Assembly: GCA_964451705.1 (NCBI GenBank)
Contig: CAYVIV010000009.1
Location: 1 to 25,231 of the forward strand
Direction: 5' to 3'
Source: CAYYFV01 sp964451705
GTDB lineage: Bacteria > Patescibacteriota > Gracilibacteria > UBA1369 > GCA-2718715
DNA length: 25,231 nucleotides
Shown: one piece after another, positions 13,706 to 22,635 of the stretch
Layout: the number at the start of each line of letters is the position of its first letter
Numbering within the stretch: the stretch's first letter is position 1
Translations under genes and position numbers: made by a program
Notes under the pieces: model-generated
Database searches by the model: none
Told to the model about the DNA's origin: nothing
What the model saw: only the letters and a program-made list of their open reading frames with translations

Positions 13706-15562
13706 ATGTATAAAATAGTCATGAATTATTTATCAAAACGGCTTCCTGAATATGGTTTCTTTGCCCTCTTACTTGCCATGATGTTTACAGGCAGTTTTAG
13801 CCTAAACATGCAGTCCCAACTTTTTTATGGGATCTTAGCCTCCGCAGTTGCATTAATCATCATGTCTTTTTATAAATCTTTCAACCCAAAATTAAAGTTT
13901 TCCCTCGCCGACAAATTTCTCGTGGCTTTTTTAGTCCTTTTTAACTTTTCACACTTTTTTGCACTAACACCTTATGGATTTAAAGAGTTTATCACCTTTA
14001 ATGTAGGGGCTCTCATATACTTTCTAGCAGCCAATTTAGACCTTAGAAAATTTTCTACAAATCACCTGCAAACAAGCATGCGCCTAATTATGCTGGGGGT
14101 TTTTAGCTATGGGTTTTATCACATGTACAACCTTTACGATGCGCGTTTTAGTTCTTTTTTCCGTGGTTCCGAAATATATACTACATACCCAAATGCCCTA
14201 GCCTCTTTGTTAATTGCCGTGATTGTCTTGAGCTTTGTACTTAAAAACAAAAGCAAGCACATTTTACAAATCCCAATTATGGGCATACTTTCTTTTATGG
14301 CACTTGTGCTCACGTGGTCACGTGGAGCTTTTTTGGCTCTTGGAGTTGTCGCTGCCTTAAACTTTATATATGGGCTTGTAACAGTAAAACCTCTTAAAAA
14401 ACTAGCTTCAAATACCATTAAGCTGCTTGTAGTTGCTAGCCTCGTGTTTGCTTGGTCTGTGAGCTACGATAGCAATTTGCCTTATCCAGTCGATGGGGTT
14501 TCTCGTTTGCAGTCTGCAGATGTTTCTTCTAGCACAAGTTTGCAAGAGCGCTATCTGCACTTTAATGCAGCTATTAAACTCGGACTCAATAACATCTTAG
14601 GGGTTGGCTCTGGTGGCTATGAATATATAGCAGCCAAAGACCAGCAACAACTGCTAACACAAGCCCCACACGCCCACAATATTCTCTTAAAACTCTGGAG
14701 CGAAAATGGCCCAATTGTCGCAATTTTATTTACAATCTTTTTAATCTTAAGTCTTTCTAATATTTTTAGACATTTAGTAGAAACCAAAAAGGATCTCCGG
14801 ACCCATTACTACATTCTATTTTCCCTAGTACTTGGGCTTCTTATTCATAATCTAGTTGATTACAATTTAAATTTCACAGCCCTTAATTTTATCTTCTTTG
14901 CCTTATTAGGCTGCCTCAAAAACTTCTACTTATTCAATGCTAAACCACATCTTTTTAAAAAGGTCCAATACCTACCACCAGCTAAGGCCAATAACTTAGA
15001 GGCCGGACTCATGATGTTTTCTTTGGGAATCTTAGTCATATCTAGCCTGCAACTCGTGGGTTACTACAATATTAAAATGATGGAAGATAATCCAGAAACA
15101 GCCAGCCAATACCTAGCTGCAGCTAAACTCGCCCCTTTCAAACATATGTTTTATGAGCATGCTCCAGACTACAAGTTAACAGGCTTAGAAAAATACCCAG
15201 AATACTATCCGCTTTATCAAGCCACAAGCCAGTATCAAAAGGCCCTAGAGCTCAACCCTAAAAACGACTTAGAACTGCACTTCCAACACCTAAATTCCAT
15301 TGGGTTTGCAGTCGAGCCAGAACAAAAACAGTTCTACCAAGACTTACTCACCGAGTACCTGTACCTGCTCAGACAAAACGCTCATTTAACAGTTAGCACC
15401 AAAAATCCACGGGCAGCGTACTACATAGCTAAAAACCTTGGCTTAAATGAGCTTGCATATGATTTAGAAATAGCGCATTTTAACGAAGTCGAAAAGTTCA
15501 ACATTCGATATGGACTAGATATAAATCAATTCGAAGATGACAAAGATTTTAATAGCCTCTAG
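13706..15562 (+). CDS. O-antigen ligase/polymerase-like membrane protein (Wzy_C superfamily) with C-terminal TPR-like region
   Basis: About a dozen transmembrane segments span residues 15-460. The Wzy/WaaL-like periplasmic signature is present: LTWSRGAFLAL in a central helix, then SSTSLQERYLHFNAAIKLGLNN and GVGSGGYEY...APHAHNILLKLWSENG. Members polymerise or ligate lipid-linked glycans outside the membrane, or glycosylate surface proteins. The last 130 or so residues are soluble and helical, with a TPR-like stretch (YYPLYQATSQYQKALELNPKNDLELH), as in several PglL/O-ligase relatives. It follows a divergent promoter shared with efp and precedes an O-methyltransferase by 43 bp. Acceptor and donor cannot be told from sequence. 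Confidence 0.82.
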   Translation: MYKIVMNYLSKRLPEYGFFALLLAMMFTGSFSLNMQSQLFYGILASAVALIIMSFYKSFNPKLKFSLADKFLVAFLVLFNFSHFFALTPYGFKEFITFNVGALIYFLAANLDLRKFSTNHLQTSMRLIMLGVFSYGFYHMYNLYDARFSSFFRGSEIYTTYPNALASLLIAVIVLSFVLKNKSKHILQIPIMGILSFMALVLTWSRGAFLALGVVAALNFIYGLVTVKPLKKLASNTIKLLVVASLVFAWSVSYDSNLPYPVDGVSRLQSADVSSSTSLQERYLHFNAAIKLGLNNILGVGSGGYEYIAAKDQQQLLTQAPHAHNILLKLWSENGPIVAILFTIFLILSLSNIFRHLVETKKDLRTHYYILFSLVLGLLIHNLVDYNLNFTALNFIFFALLGCLKNFYLFNAKPHLFKKVQYLPPAKANNLEAGLMMFSLGILVISSLQLVGYYNIKMMEDNPETASQYLAAAKLAPFKHMFYEHAPDYKLTGLEKYPEYYPLYQATSQYQKALELNPKNDLELHFQHLNSIGFAVEPEQKQFYQDLLTEYLYLLRQNAHLTVSTKNPRAAYYIAKNLGLNELAYDLEIAHFNEVEKFNIRYGLDINQFEDDKDFNSL

Positions 15563-15605
15563 TAACCCAGGCGGGGCCTATGCCCACTTAATCCTAGCTC
15601 AGTAA

Positions 15606-16163
15606 ATGCAAACACTTCAGTTAATTCAGCAAAAACGCCAGCAACTGCAAAGCTTAGAGTTTGAAAAGTTTTGGCAAATTGGCCCTAGTACTGGCCAGCT
15701 ACTTAAAGACTACATTCTTAAGTCCAAGGCTCACAACGTCTTGGAGCTTGGTAGTTCCAGTGGTTATTCTGGCCTCTGGATTGCCGAAGCCCTCCTGGAA
15801 ACCGGTGGTCAGCTTTTTACAATCGAGTCCCACCTGCAGCGCCATCAAACAGCCCTCCAGACTTTCGAAAATGCCGGTGTTAGCAATTTTATCCATGCTA
15901 TCAGGGATCATGCCCCAGAAGTATTTACCAGGCTTCCCCGTCCAAATTTCGATCTCATATTCATAGATTGCACCAAGCAGCAAACCACAGAGATTTTTCA
16001 AGAGGCCTACAAAGTGCTCCAGCCCCTAGGCTATATTCTAATCGACAACATCAACAGCCACAAAGACAGCTTTACAGACTTTTTCTGCTACCTGAAAGCC
16101 CACAACTACACTTACGAGATTATTGATATAGATGCCGGAGTCTTAGTTTTCCAAAAAAAATAG
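15606..16163 (+). CDS. SAM-dependent O-methyltransferase (family 3 type)
   Basis: The 185-residue class I methyltransferase has motif I VLELGSSSGYSGLWIAEAL, a motif II-like acidic end of strand 2 (LFTIESH) and FDLIFIDCTKQQT with LGYILIDNI, as in the catechol O-methyltransferase-like family 3. Substrate is unknown; family members act on small phenols or, in some bacteria, on tRNA (TrmR). It starts 43 bp after the O-antigen-ligase-like gene on the same strand and may share its transcript. The family call is firm and the substrate open. Confidence 0.85.
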   Translation: MQTLQLIQQKRQQLQSLEFEKFWQIGPSTGQLLKDYILKSKAHNVLELGSSSGYSGLWIAEALLETGGQLFTIESHLQRHQTALQTFENAGVSNFIHAIRDHAPEVFTRLPRPNFDLIFIDCTKQQTTEIFQEAYKVLQPLGYILIDNINSHKDSFTDFFCYLKAHNYTYEIIDIDAGVLVFQKK

Positions 16164-16186
16164 CTTAGCACAGAGCACAAAACAGA

Positions 16187-16807
16187 CTAGTCTAAAATCT
16201 GCAAGCTACTTAGAGGGCTTTGGCAGTCCTTATTCATGTAGCCAACCTTAGGAGAAAAAAACAATCTTAGGCTTTCAAAATCGTTTGCTAGCAGCTTTTT
16301 GGAGTCATTTGCATTGACTGTAAACATTTGCGTTTTAACTTGCTGACTATTGCTAATACACCCCAGCTTGATCCTAAAGCTATTTTCTGACAGTCTAGTA
16401 ACCACAGTCGAGTTATTTTTAGCAAAATCATTTAAAACCTGACTTTCCGAAACAAAATTTAAGGAAACAGCCAACCCACTACTCTCTAACTTAGTTTGTT
16501 GTAGGTCCAAAAAACCCTTCAAAAAACCATCCACAAGTTCTATTGTTTCTACATTTGGGCTGCTAGCTAGATTGTCTGAGCTTTGGTCTCCAGTAGCCCC
16601 AGAGCTGTTATCTGCCTGCACCTGCAAAGATTCCACGAATTTAGCAGCTTCATTCGAAACCCTGTTGGATGTCCCCAAAGCCTGCATTTTTTCGACCTTA
16701 ACTTCTAGCTTTCTCAGATCATTATGCAAAAAGCGCATTTGGTTATACAAATACCCGTTAAAGAGTCCAAGCGCAATGATACAAAGTGTTAAAATAAACT
16801 GATACAT
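16187..16807 (-). CDS. Unrecognised membrane-anchored protein with short coiled coil
   Basis: The 206-residue product starts with one hydrophobic helix (about 3-22, FILTLCIIALGLFNGYLYN) without a clear cleavage site, followed by a heptad-like charged helix (RFLHNDLRKLEVKVEKM), then a Ser/Asn-rich linker and a small soluble domain with two cysteines (GCIS, KDCQ). This is a typical bitopic inner-membrane arrangement with an extracytoplasmic domain. I recognise no family. It is convergent with the O-methyltransferase and divergent from the beta-barrel-like gene, which hints at an envelope role only by position. Confidence 0.7.
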   Translation of the reverse strand: MYQFILTLCIIALGLFNGYLYNQMRFLHNDLRKLEVKVEKMQALGTSNRVSNEAAKFVESLQVQADNSSGATGDQSSDNLASSPNVETIELVDGFLKGFLDLQQTKLESSGLAVSLNFVSESQVLNDFAKNNSTVVTRLSENSFRIKLGCISNSQQVKTQMFTVNANDSKKLLANDFESLRLFFSPKVGYMNKDCQSPLSSLQILD

Positions 16808-16859
16808 ATAATAATTTAGCCAATAATAATATAGCAGCTTTCTCTAATTTAAAAAAGAC

Positions 16860-16887
16860 TTGCAAAAAACCAAAAAGCCAGTATAGT
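16860..16887 (+). promoter_or_regulatory. Promoter of the OmpA-like gene
   Basis: TTGCAA (16860-16865) and TATAGT (16882-16887) are separated by 16 bp, giving a start near 16894 and a leader of about 19 nt without a Shine-Dalgarno motif. Confidence 0.5.
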
Positions 16888-16912
16888 CTCTTCTTAAGTT
16901 ATAATTCTATCT

Positions 16913-18838
16913 ATGAAACTTCCATTTCTAAAGCAGCTATTTCCAGAAAAGAATCCAGCTAATGCTAGTACTGGTAACGAAGGTCGGAACAAGGGGGCAC
17001 CACAGCAAGAGCATCTTGCGCAGGCTCCTGCACAGGCTCCTGCACCTAAGGGGCCGTCTAAAGTCAGCAGGTTTATTCAAACTGCTATGGCATCTGCGCT
17101 CTTAACAGTAGTTGCACCCAGTCAGTCTCAAGCTGATGAGGAAGTAAATGGACAAATAACCAAGTCAGTTTCGCTTGGAGCAGCCTTTAGTTTTAGTCAA
17201 AGAGAGGATCTTAACATACTCGGTATAGACCAAGGACTTTGGTCCTTCACAGGAGCTTTTGAGAAGGTAGGTAACAGAACAATCCCAAAAATCCTAGAGC
17301 TGGAATTCCTGAATCTATGGGAGCTCAATAAGAATTATTTTACAACTTTAGACCTAAAAGCAGGCCAATTTACCCCAAGCCTTGTAGATGAGAGTTATAC
17401 GCGCCGCGTAGACAATGGCTTTAGTATCGAACCTATGGTGGGCGTAAAATTCGCACAGTACTTTAACATATCTTTCGGAATAGGCTTATATGACCTCTAT
17501 AGTATCTATAAGCAAAAAGAGCTAACCTTTATGGATCCATCGCTCAATACCAGTTTTGATGGTATGCGCGTTAGTAGTGATTATCAAGATTTATATTTGA
17601 ACATACCTGTAGCTGCCCAGTTTAAGAGTAGTCTAATGACTGTCAGCCTAGAAGCAACACCAATACTGCCTGTACAGGTAGATAGCCAGCTAGTTGTTCA
17701 TTTACCAAAAATCTGGGACATAGGAACGTGGGACATAGGTATGGCCTATATTTTTACAGATCCAATCAAATGGAATCAAAACGAAGCAGGTCTCGTGCCT
17801 GTTGGCCCAAATCAAGAGCCTTTTAAAGGCCAGCTCAATCCTGAAGACAAACACAGTTTCGAGTTTTTCATAAGCTACAACCACCTATTAGAACCAATGC
17901 TTAGGCGAGCTAAAGCAGAGCCAGCAGGCATCTCCTTTCGCCTTTCTGCCTCACCCATAGATGACTATAACTCCATGCCAGGCTGGAACGTTGGCCTCTT
18001 ACTAGGCTACACCCCACCCCCACCAAAAATAGAAACAATTACTGAGACGGTAGAGGTCAGAGTAGACTGCCCTGTGGAGGAATCTGAGGCGGGCATGTCC
18101 AGCGATGAGTCGACAGTCTGCGACGATAGCTCAACTACAGCTGTTCAATCCACAGCAGGAGTAGAAAAACGCCTAAGCATCTGCAAAAACAAACTCAGCA
18201 ACCCAACCACCACAAAAGCATGGGTAACTGCACTTAACGCAGTTTATCAATCAGACGCAGAGTGCCTGCACCTCACAAATTTCAACCCAGGTCAATTAAA
18301 GTATTTTAGCTTGGCAGCAACTAGTGATGAGCTCAATACAAACGGTAAGGAAAAAAGCTACATCGAGCTAGAAATCGAAAATATCAGCAACCCACAAAAC
18401 CAGGTTCCAAAGGAAACTTTAGTAGGCTTGCACACAAGTGGTGTATTCTATTCAATAGAATTGCTGGGTAGGGGTCGGGCTACTGATACCAGATTAGCAG
18501 ATCAATCCTATAGGAGGAGTATAAACACAGCTCGCAAGTTAGTCCTCATAGTAAACAACTATGATCAAATAGCTAGCACTCAACACCTAAGCAACACTGT
18601 CTTAAAATTAAGGACCCTAGAATATTTCAATACACTATATTCAGACCGAGGAGGTACTGTGTCACTAGGAGGTCACTTTGAAGCATGGCTAAAAAAAGGA
18701 AGAAACAACAGCTTAGCAGTTAGCAGAGCAAGACATAAAACTATAGTCATAGGTAGTGATTGCCGCACTGAATTCTGCGGGCTTACAATGGGGCAGATCG
18801 ATGTATATCACGAGGCACATCACAACAGTGATAAATAG
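16913..18838 (+). CDS. Secreted beta-barrel-like protein with degenerate OmpA-like C-terminal domain
   Basis: The 641-residue product has an unusual 50-residue Pro/Ala-rich cytoplasmic lead before its signal peptide (hydrophobic core about 55-68, likely cut after SQSQA, residue 74). Residues 80-380 show alternating hydrophobic strands such as FNISFGIGLYDLY, LYLNIPVAAQF and WNVGLLLGY, as in outer-membrane beta-barrels. A TPPPPK linker follows, then a domain with six cysteines spread over the linker and C terminus. Near the end, GGHFEAWLKKGRNNSLAVSRAR (split here as GHFE at 587-590, then N-S-L-A-V-S-R-A) matches the OmpA peptidoglycan-binding pattern GHTD...N..LS..RA, with Asp changed to Glu. 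An envelope-to-wall tether is inferred. Without structure prediction the barrel call is moderate. Confidence 0.55.
   Translation: MKLPFLKQLFPEKNPANASTGNEGRNKGAPQQEHLAQAPAQAPAPKGPSKVSRFIQTAMASALLTVVAPSQSQADEEVNGQITKSVSLGAAFSFSQREDLNILGIDQGLWSFTGAFEKVGNRTIPKILELEFLNLWELNKNYFTTLDLKAGQFTPSLVDESYTRRVDNGFSIEPMVGVKFAQYFNISFGIGLYDLYSIYKQKELTFMDPSLNTSFDGMRVSSDYQDLYLNIPVAAQFKSSLMTVSLEATPILPVQVDSQLVVHLPKIWDIGTWDIGMAYIFTDPIKWNQNEAGLVPVGPNQEPFKGQLNPEDKHSFEFFISYNHLLEPMLRRAKAEPAGISFRLSASPIDDYNSMPGWNVGLLLGYTPPPPKIETITETVEVRVDCPVEESEAGMSSDESTVCDDSSTTAVQSTAGVEKRLSICKNKLSNPTTTKAWVTALNAVYQSDAECLHLTNFNPGQLKYFSLAATSDELNTNGKEKSYIELEIENISNPQNQVPKETLVGLHTSGVFYSIELLGRGRATDTRLADQSYRRSINTARKLVLIVNNYDQIASTQHLSNTVLKLRTLEYFNTLYSDRGGTVSLGGHFEAWLKKGRNNSLAVSRARHKTIVIGSDCRTEFCGLTMGQIDVYHEAHHNSDK
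17021..17044 (+). repeat. 12-bp tandem repeat coding QAPA
   Basis: CAGGCTCCTGCA occurs twice in perfect tandem in the cytoplasmic N-terminal lead of the OmpA-like protein, encoding QAPAQAPA. The unit keeps frame. A 12-bp repeat of different sequence sits in the matching place of the gene at 9214. Confidence 0.85.
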
Positions 18839-18883
18839 TAGAGAGGGCATTGCTAGGGCTTAAGGCAGGCTTTGCAGTTGTGT

Positions 18884-21829
18884 TTAGTCAATAATAAATC
18901 TATCTGGGTTAAACTCTAGCACTCGCGAGGTGTTTTGGCCCGGATTTTTTTGTGCTCCAGTTCCAAACAGATTCGAGCCATTGGCATCGCTGTTATCCGC
19001 AGGTGCATCTGGGTTTAAGAATTGGTTTAAGTCTTGCATAACTGGGAATAAATCTAGGTCGCTGTTGGAGTCTGCAGAGGCTCTCGTAAACTCTTTTGGG
19101 TTTTTGGAGCTTGCACCAATCCTCAAATCTAAATCTACTTGGCGTAGGTATCCGTTTATATCGTACAAGCGCATACTAGCCTTTAGCTTAGTATTTTTGC
19201 TTAGGAGTTTGGGCACACGCAAAGTGCCTGTGTAAGGGCTAGCAATTGCTGTGTATTGCAGCTCGTCGTTTAGGTAGTATTCTACCTTATCGACTTCGGA
19301 TTCAGAATCAACATCGACCAAAACGCTATTTGTGCCATAGTCTAGGTAAAAGCCATCAGCTAGGTTTAAGACGTGCAAAGCCAGATATTTGTTGGCGTAT
19401 TCCGCACGGCACAGTTGTGATTCCTCTTGGATTGGCTTGCCAATAGCTAGGTTTTCTCCTAGATTAAGCTTTTCTCTAGCCTCTTGGTCTAAGAGCATAA
19501 ACCACTCAGCGACTTCTGCTTGTCTATCGGCCAAAAGTCGTGGCGTAAATTTTTCAGCTTGTGAGTTATCAAAAAAAGTAAAGGCCTTCACAAAACGCCT
19601 TGGGCAGTATTCGTTCGGCAGTTTTAGATTTCTCTCATCGATAACGGCTTGGTAAAAAGAATTATCTGGGTCTACCGGCACAAAGTCTGGCAAAAACCAA
19701 TCCTCACTTACTAGTGTTAAAGGCGTCGTATTCGAAGGTAAATCTCCACTTAAGCTGCTGATTAGCACACGCTCGAGTTTGTCTGGTTTTTGAAATTCCG
19801 AGGTCTCAACCTCTTCGTGTAAAAGATTCATAGTATTGTGCCAAATAGGTGTGGCTCCCACATATCCAGAGGCATCTAGGCTCATTTTAGAGCCATCACT
19901 ATTACCTGCCCAGGCAATAGTCACAAAGTCTGGGGTCCAGCCAGCTGTCCATAGGTTAGTTGGGTAAATAATATCTCCAATCTTTTTAGTTGAGGTTCCA
20001 GTTTTCGCAGCGGCATCGCGCCCGTCTGCCAAAGACAACAGACGCCCCAGGTTTACAGAGGTGTCCGACAAAATATCATTAATCATAAATGCCACTCGAG
20101 GGTCTAGGACTTCTGGCATTTCATCGAGTTCTTCGATTTCAGTATTGTCTTCTAAAACTTCTCCATCTGCTGCTACTACCTTGAGGATTGGGTTTATTGG
20201 TCGGTACAAACCATCGTTTGCAAACACAGTATAGGCTTGCGCTAGCTCTAACATGCTTAGCTCACCTGTTCCCAAAGAAAGTGGCCAACCATAGTCAGCG
20301 CTTTGGTCTAAAGAGCTAATTCCAATTTTTTCTGAGAGCTCCAAAATCATATCTTGCTCCCCACCAATATAGTAAGACTTAACCGCTGGAATATTACGGG
20401 ATTGTCCAAGCGCCTTGCGCACAGAAATAGGCCCCATAAACTCTCCGTCAAAATTATTAGGCTCGTCTTCCCCAATCTTAATTGGAATATCAAACAAAGT
20501 GTGCCCTGGCGACAGTCCATTTAACATAGCCGCTGCATAAGAAATTGGTTTAAAGGTAGACCCCGGCTGTCTTTTTGCCAAAACCATATTATTGTAACCC
20601 TCAATTTCTTGGTTAGAAAAATCTTTCGATCCCACCATGGCCTTAATGTGCCCAGTTTTAGCCTCGACACTCACCACAGCAGCATTGTTGGTATCAAACC
20701 GAGTATTAAACTCTGCCTGCTCCTTAAGACTTGCCTCGACCTGCTTTTGCACCTCGTAGTCCAAAGTTGTATAAACCTTGAGTCCCCCATTTTCCACTAG
20801 CTCTTGCCCATATTTTTCCTCTAGTAGCTGCTTTACATAGGTTACAAAGTGAAAAGCCTTCGTTTTAGTAGTTAATTCATTAAACTCATAATCCTTTAGA
20901 TTAGTTTCAGCCTCCGCTCTTTGAGACCGGCTAATATGCCCAAGGTCTTGCATGCGTTTTAAGACTTCATCTGCACGGCCGGGCAAATATACTATCGAGT
21001 CATCTGCTAGCTGCACATCTTTTCCAAGTAGGCCATAAGTGTATTCGCTATCTTTTAAGTCTGTAATATCCTCAATTTCTCGCTCCAGGAGTTCTTCCGC
21101 AGTAAATTCTTTAGTTAACTGGGTGTGTTTGTGGTCTCCATATGGCGAAAAATATGTAGGAGCCTTTGGCAAGCTAGCCAAGATTGCGGCTTCTTCTAGA
21201 CCTAGTTCTTCAATCTCTTTGTCAAAAAAGACCTGCGAAGCCTTTTGGACCCCATAAGCAGTCCCACCATAAGGAATTCTATTTAAATACATCATTAAAA
21301 CCTGTTCCTTAGTAGCGTGTCTCTCTAATTTTACAGCCAAAACTAATTCCTTGAATTTACGAATATAAGTGCGTTCGTTACTCAAAAGCGAGTTTTTAAT
21401 AAATTGCTGAGTAATTGTCGATCCCCCACGCCTAGCTCCAAAGCCAAGTTCACTTAAAACCGCCTTAAACAAACCACCTAAATCAAAACCATTATGTTTA
21501 TAGAAGTTATCATCTTCAATCGAGATCGCAGCTAACTTTACAAGTTCTGGAATTTTTTCTGCATCGACATTCTCACGGTCTTCATCTTCACTGACAGTAA
21601 ACAAAACTTCGCCTTTACTATCAAAAAAGACTGTTGATTCTGCGCCCATTAAGCTAGTTATCTCACTTACAGAGGGCAAAAACACACTCATGACTGCACT
21701 AGCAGCAACTACAGCTAGGTTTCCTAGTGTAATTAAGACCAGCACCAGTAAAACAAAGCGTTGTTTATAGGTTCTTTTATGTAGACTTAGTTCTCTTTTA
21801 TGTTTTTGAAAAAACTTTTTATGTTTCAT
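18884..21829 (-). CDS. Class A penicillin-binding protein (PBP1A-type glycosyltransferase/transpeptidase)
   Basis: This bifunctional enzyme polymerises glycan strands and cross-links peptides in peptidoglycan. It has 981 residues. A basic cytoplasmic tail and one membrane helix (about 25-50) precede the GT51 domain, with catalytic Glu105 in EDDNFYKH and GGSTITQQF at 135-143. The transpeptidase domain has SxxK at S424-K427 (STFK), SRN at 477-479 and KTGT at 609-612, all intact. Beyond it is a long C-terminal extension, including an Ig-like stretch (VEYYLNDELQYTAIASPYTG) and a disordered Asn/Asp-rich tail. It is convergent with the OmpA-like gene and divergent from the YugP-like gene. Intact active sites show the cell builds a murein wall. 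Confidence 0.95.
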   Translation of the reverse strand: MKHKKFFQKHKRELSLHKRTYKQRFVLLVLVLITLGNLAVVAASAVMSVFLPSVSEITSLMGAESTVFFDSKGEVLFTVSEDEDRENVDAEKIPELVKLAAISIEDDNFYKHNGFDLGGLFKAVLSELGFGARRGGSTITQQFIKNSLLSNERTYIRKFKELVLAVKLERHATKEQVLMMYLNRIPYGGTAYGVQKASQVFFDKEIEELGLEEAAILASLPKAPTYFSPYGDHKHTQLTKEFTAEELLEREIEDITDLKDSEYTYGLLGKDVQLADDSIVYLPGRADEVLKRMQDLGHISRSQRAEAETNLKDYEFNELTTKTKAFHFVTYVKQLLEEKYGQELVENGGLKVYTTLDYEVQKQVEASLKEQAEFNTRFDTNNAAVVSVEAKTGHIKAMVGSKDFSNQEIEGYNNMVLAKRQPGSTFKPISYAAAMLNGLSPGHTLFDIPIKIGEDEPNNFDGEFMGPISVRKALGQSRNIPAVKSYYIGGEQDMILELSEKIGISSLDQSADYGWPLSLGTGELSMLELAQAYTVFANDGLYRPINPILKVVAADGEVLEDNTEIEELDEMPEVLDPRVAFMINDILSDTSVNLGRLLSLADGRDAAAKTGTSTKKIGDIIYPTNLWTAGWTPDFVTIAWAGNSDGSKMSLDASGYVGATPIWHNTMNLLHEEVETSEFQKPDKLERVLISSLSGDLPSNTTPLTLVSEDWFLPDFVPVDPDNSFYQAVIDERNLKLPNEYCPRRFVKAFTFFDNSQAEKFTPRLLADRQAEVAEWFMLLDQEAREKLNLGENLAIGKPIQEESQLCRAEYANKYLALHVLNLADGFYLDYGTNSVLVDVDSESEVDKVEYYLNDELQYTAIASPYTGTLRVPKLLSKNTKLKASMRLYDINGYLRQVDLDLRIGASSKNPKEFTRASADSNSDLDLFPVMQDLNQFLNPDAPADNSDANGSNLFGTGAQKNPGQNTSRVLEFNPDRFIID

Positions 21830-21867
21830 AAGTTAGCCATATTTACTCTGTAGAATCTTAGTTTATA

Positions 21868-21881
21868 GCGTTTAAAAACGC
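21868..21881. repeat. Short inverted repeat between divergent genes
   Basis: GCGTTT-AA-AAACGC is a perfect 6-bp dyad in the 114-bp region between the PBP and YugP-like genes. A TATAAA on the minus strand abuts it. It could be an operator; no regulator is identified. Confidence 0.35.
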
Positions 21882-21902
21882 AAATCTATAGTGGATAACT
21901 GC

Positions 21903-21930
21903 TTGCAAGTTTCTCTCAATTTGCTACAAT
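21903..21930 (+). promoter_or_regulatory. Promoter of the YugP-RNase Y operon
   Basis: TTGCAA (21903-21908) and TACAAT (21925-21930) have a 16-bp spacer. The predicted start near 21937 leaves only about 7 nt before the first ATG (21944), or 16 nt before a second in-frame ATG (21953). Confidence 0.5.
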
Positions 21931-21943
21931 ATAACTAAGTAAT

Positions 21944-22633
21944 ATGCAAAGAATGTCATTTACCGCAATCCAACTACTACTTATTTTTATACCATTGGCC
22001 ATTAGCTTGTACGCACAGTACAAGGTGTCGTCTACGGTTAAAAAGTTTGCCAAGGTCCCAAACGCGCAGGGCCTTACGGGCCAGCAGGTTGCCCAAATGA
22101 TTTTAGATCGTGAGGGGCTTTCGCATGTTAAGATTTTTCAGGTTCCAGGCACACTTGCCGATCACTACGATCCAGTTGGCCGCAAACTTGGCTTATCTGC
22201 AGATATAGCCAATGGTAAAAGTATTTCTGCCCTTGCTGTAGCTGCCCACGAAACAGGCCATGCTATCCAACACAGGGACAGTTATGCATTTTTAGGCTTG
22301 CGTTCAAGCCTTTACCCTTTAGCCAAATTCTCTTCGAGTTTGGGTCCTATACTTATTTTTATCAGTCTTATTTTTCAGTTCACAGGTTTACTTAAAATTG
22401 GTATCGCCGTATTTATTGCCAGTGTGGCCTTTACGGTTATCACACTACCAGTTGAAATAGATGCTTCTGCTAGAGCACTTGTTGTTATTAACAAGTTAGG
22501 TCTTAGTTCTCCACACGAGTCTAAGCAAGTTAAAAGCGTGCTTTCTGCCGCAGCTCTTACATACATTGCCGCCGCCTTGGCAGCTGTAGCTGAACTAGTT
22601 AGGTTGATATTAATCGCAAGATCTAACGACTAA
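21944..22633 (+). CDS. YugP-like membrane zinc metallopeptidase
   Basis: The 229-residue protein belongs to the YugP family of membrane-embedded zinc peptidases (neutral zinc metallopeptidase). Features are an N-terminal membrane helix (6-25), the zinc motif H102-E-T-G-H106 in AVAAHETGHAIQH, two further membrane segments, and the family-typical LPVEIDASARAL, which probably supplies the third ligand. Substrates of the family are unknown. Translation may start at ATG 21944 or 21953. The stop is 2 bp from the RNase Y start, so the two are almost certainly translated from one mRNA. Confidence 0.88.
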   Translation: MQRMSFTAIQLLLIFIPLAISLYAQYKVSSTVKKFAKVPNAQGLTGQQVAQMILDREGLSHVKIFQVPGTLADHYDPVGRKLGLSADIANGKSISALAVAAHETGHAIQHRDSYAFLGLRSSLYPLAKFSSSLGPILIFISLIFQFTGLLKIGIAVFIASVAFTVITLPVEIDASARALVVINKLGLSSPHESKQVKSVLSAAALTYIAAALAAVAELVRLILIARSND

Positions 22634-22635
22634 AT

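Noticed and set aside
21890..21898. DnaA box TTATCCACT upstream of the PBP gene
   Set aside because: Single site with a mismatch at the last base, no cluster.
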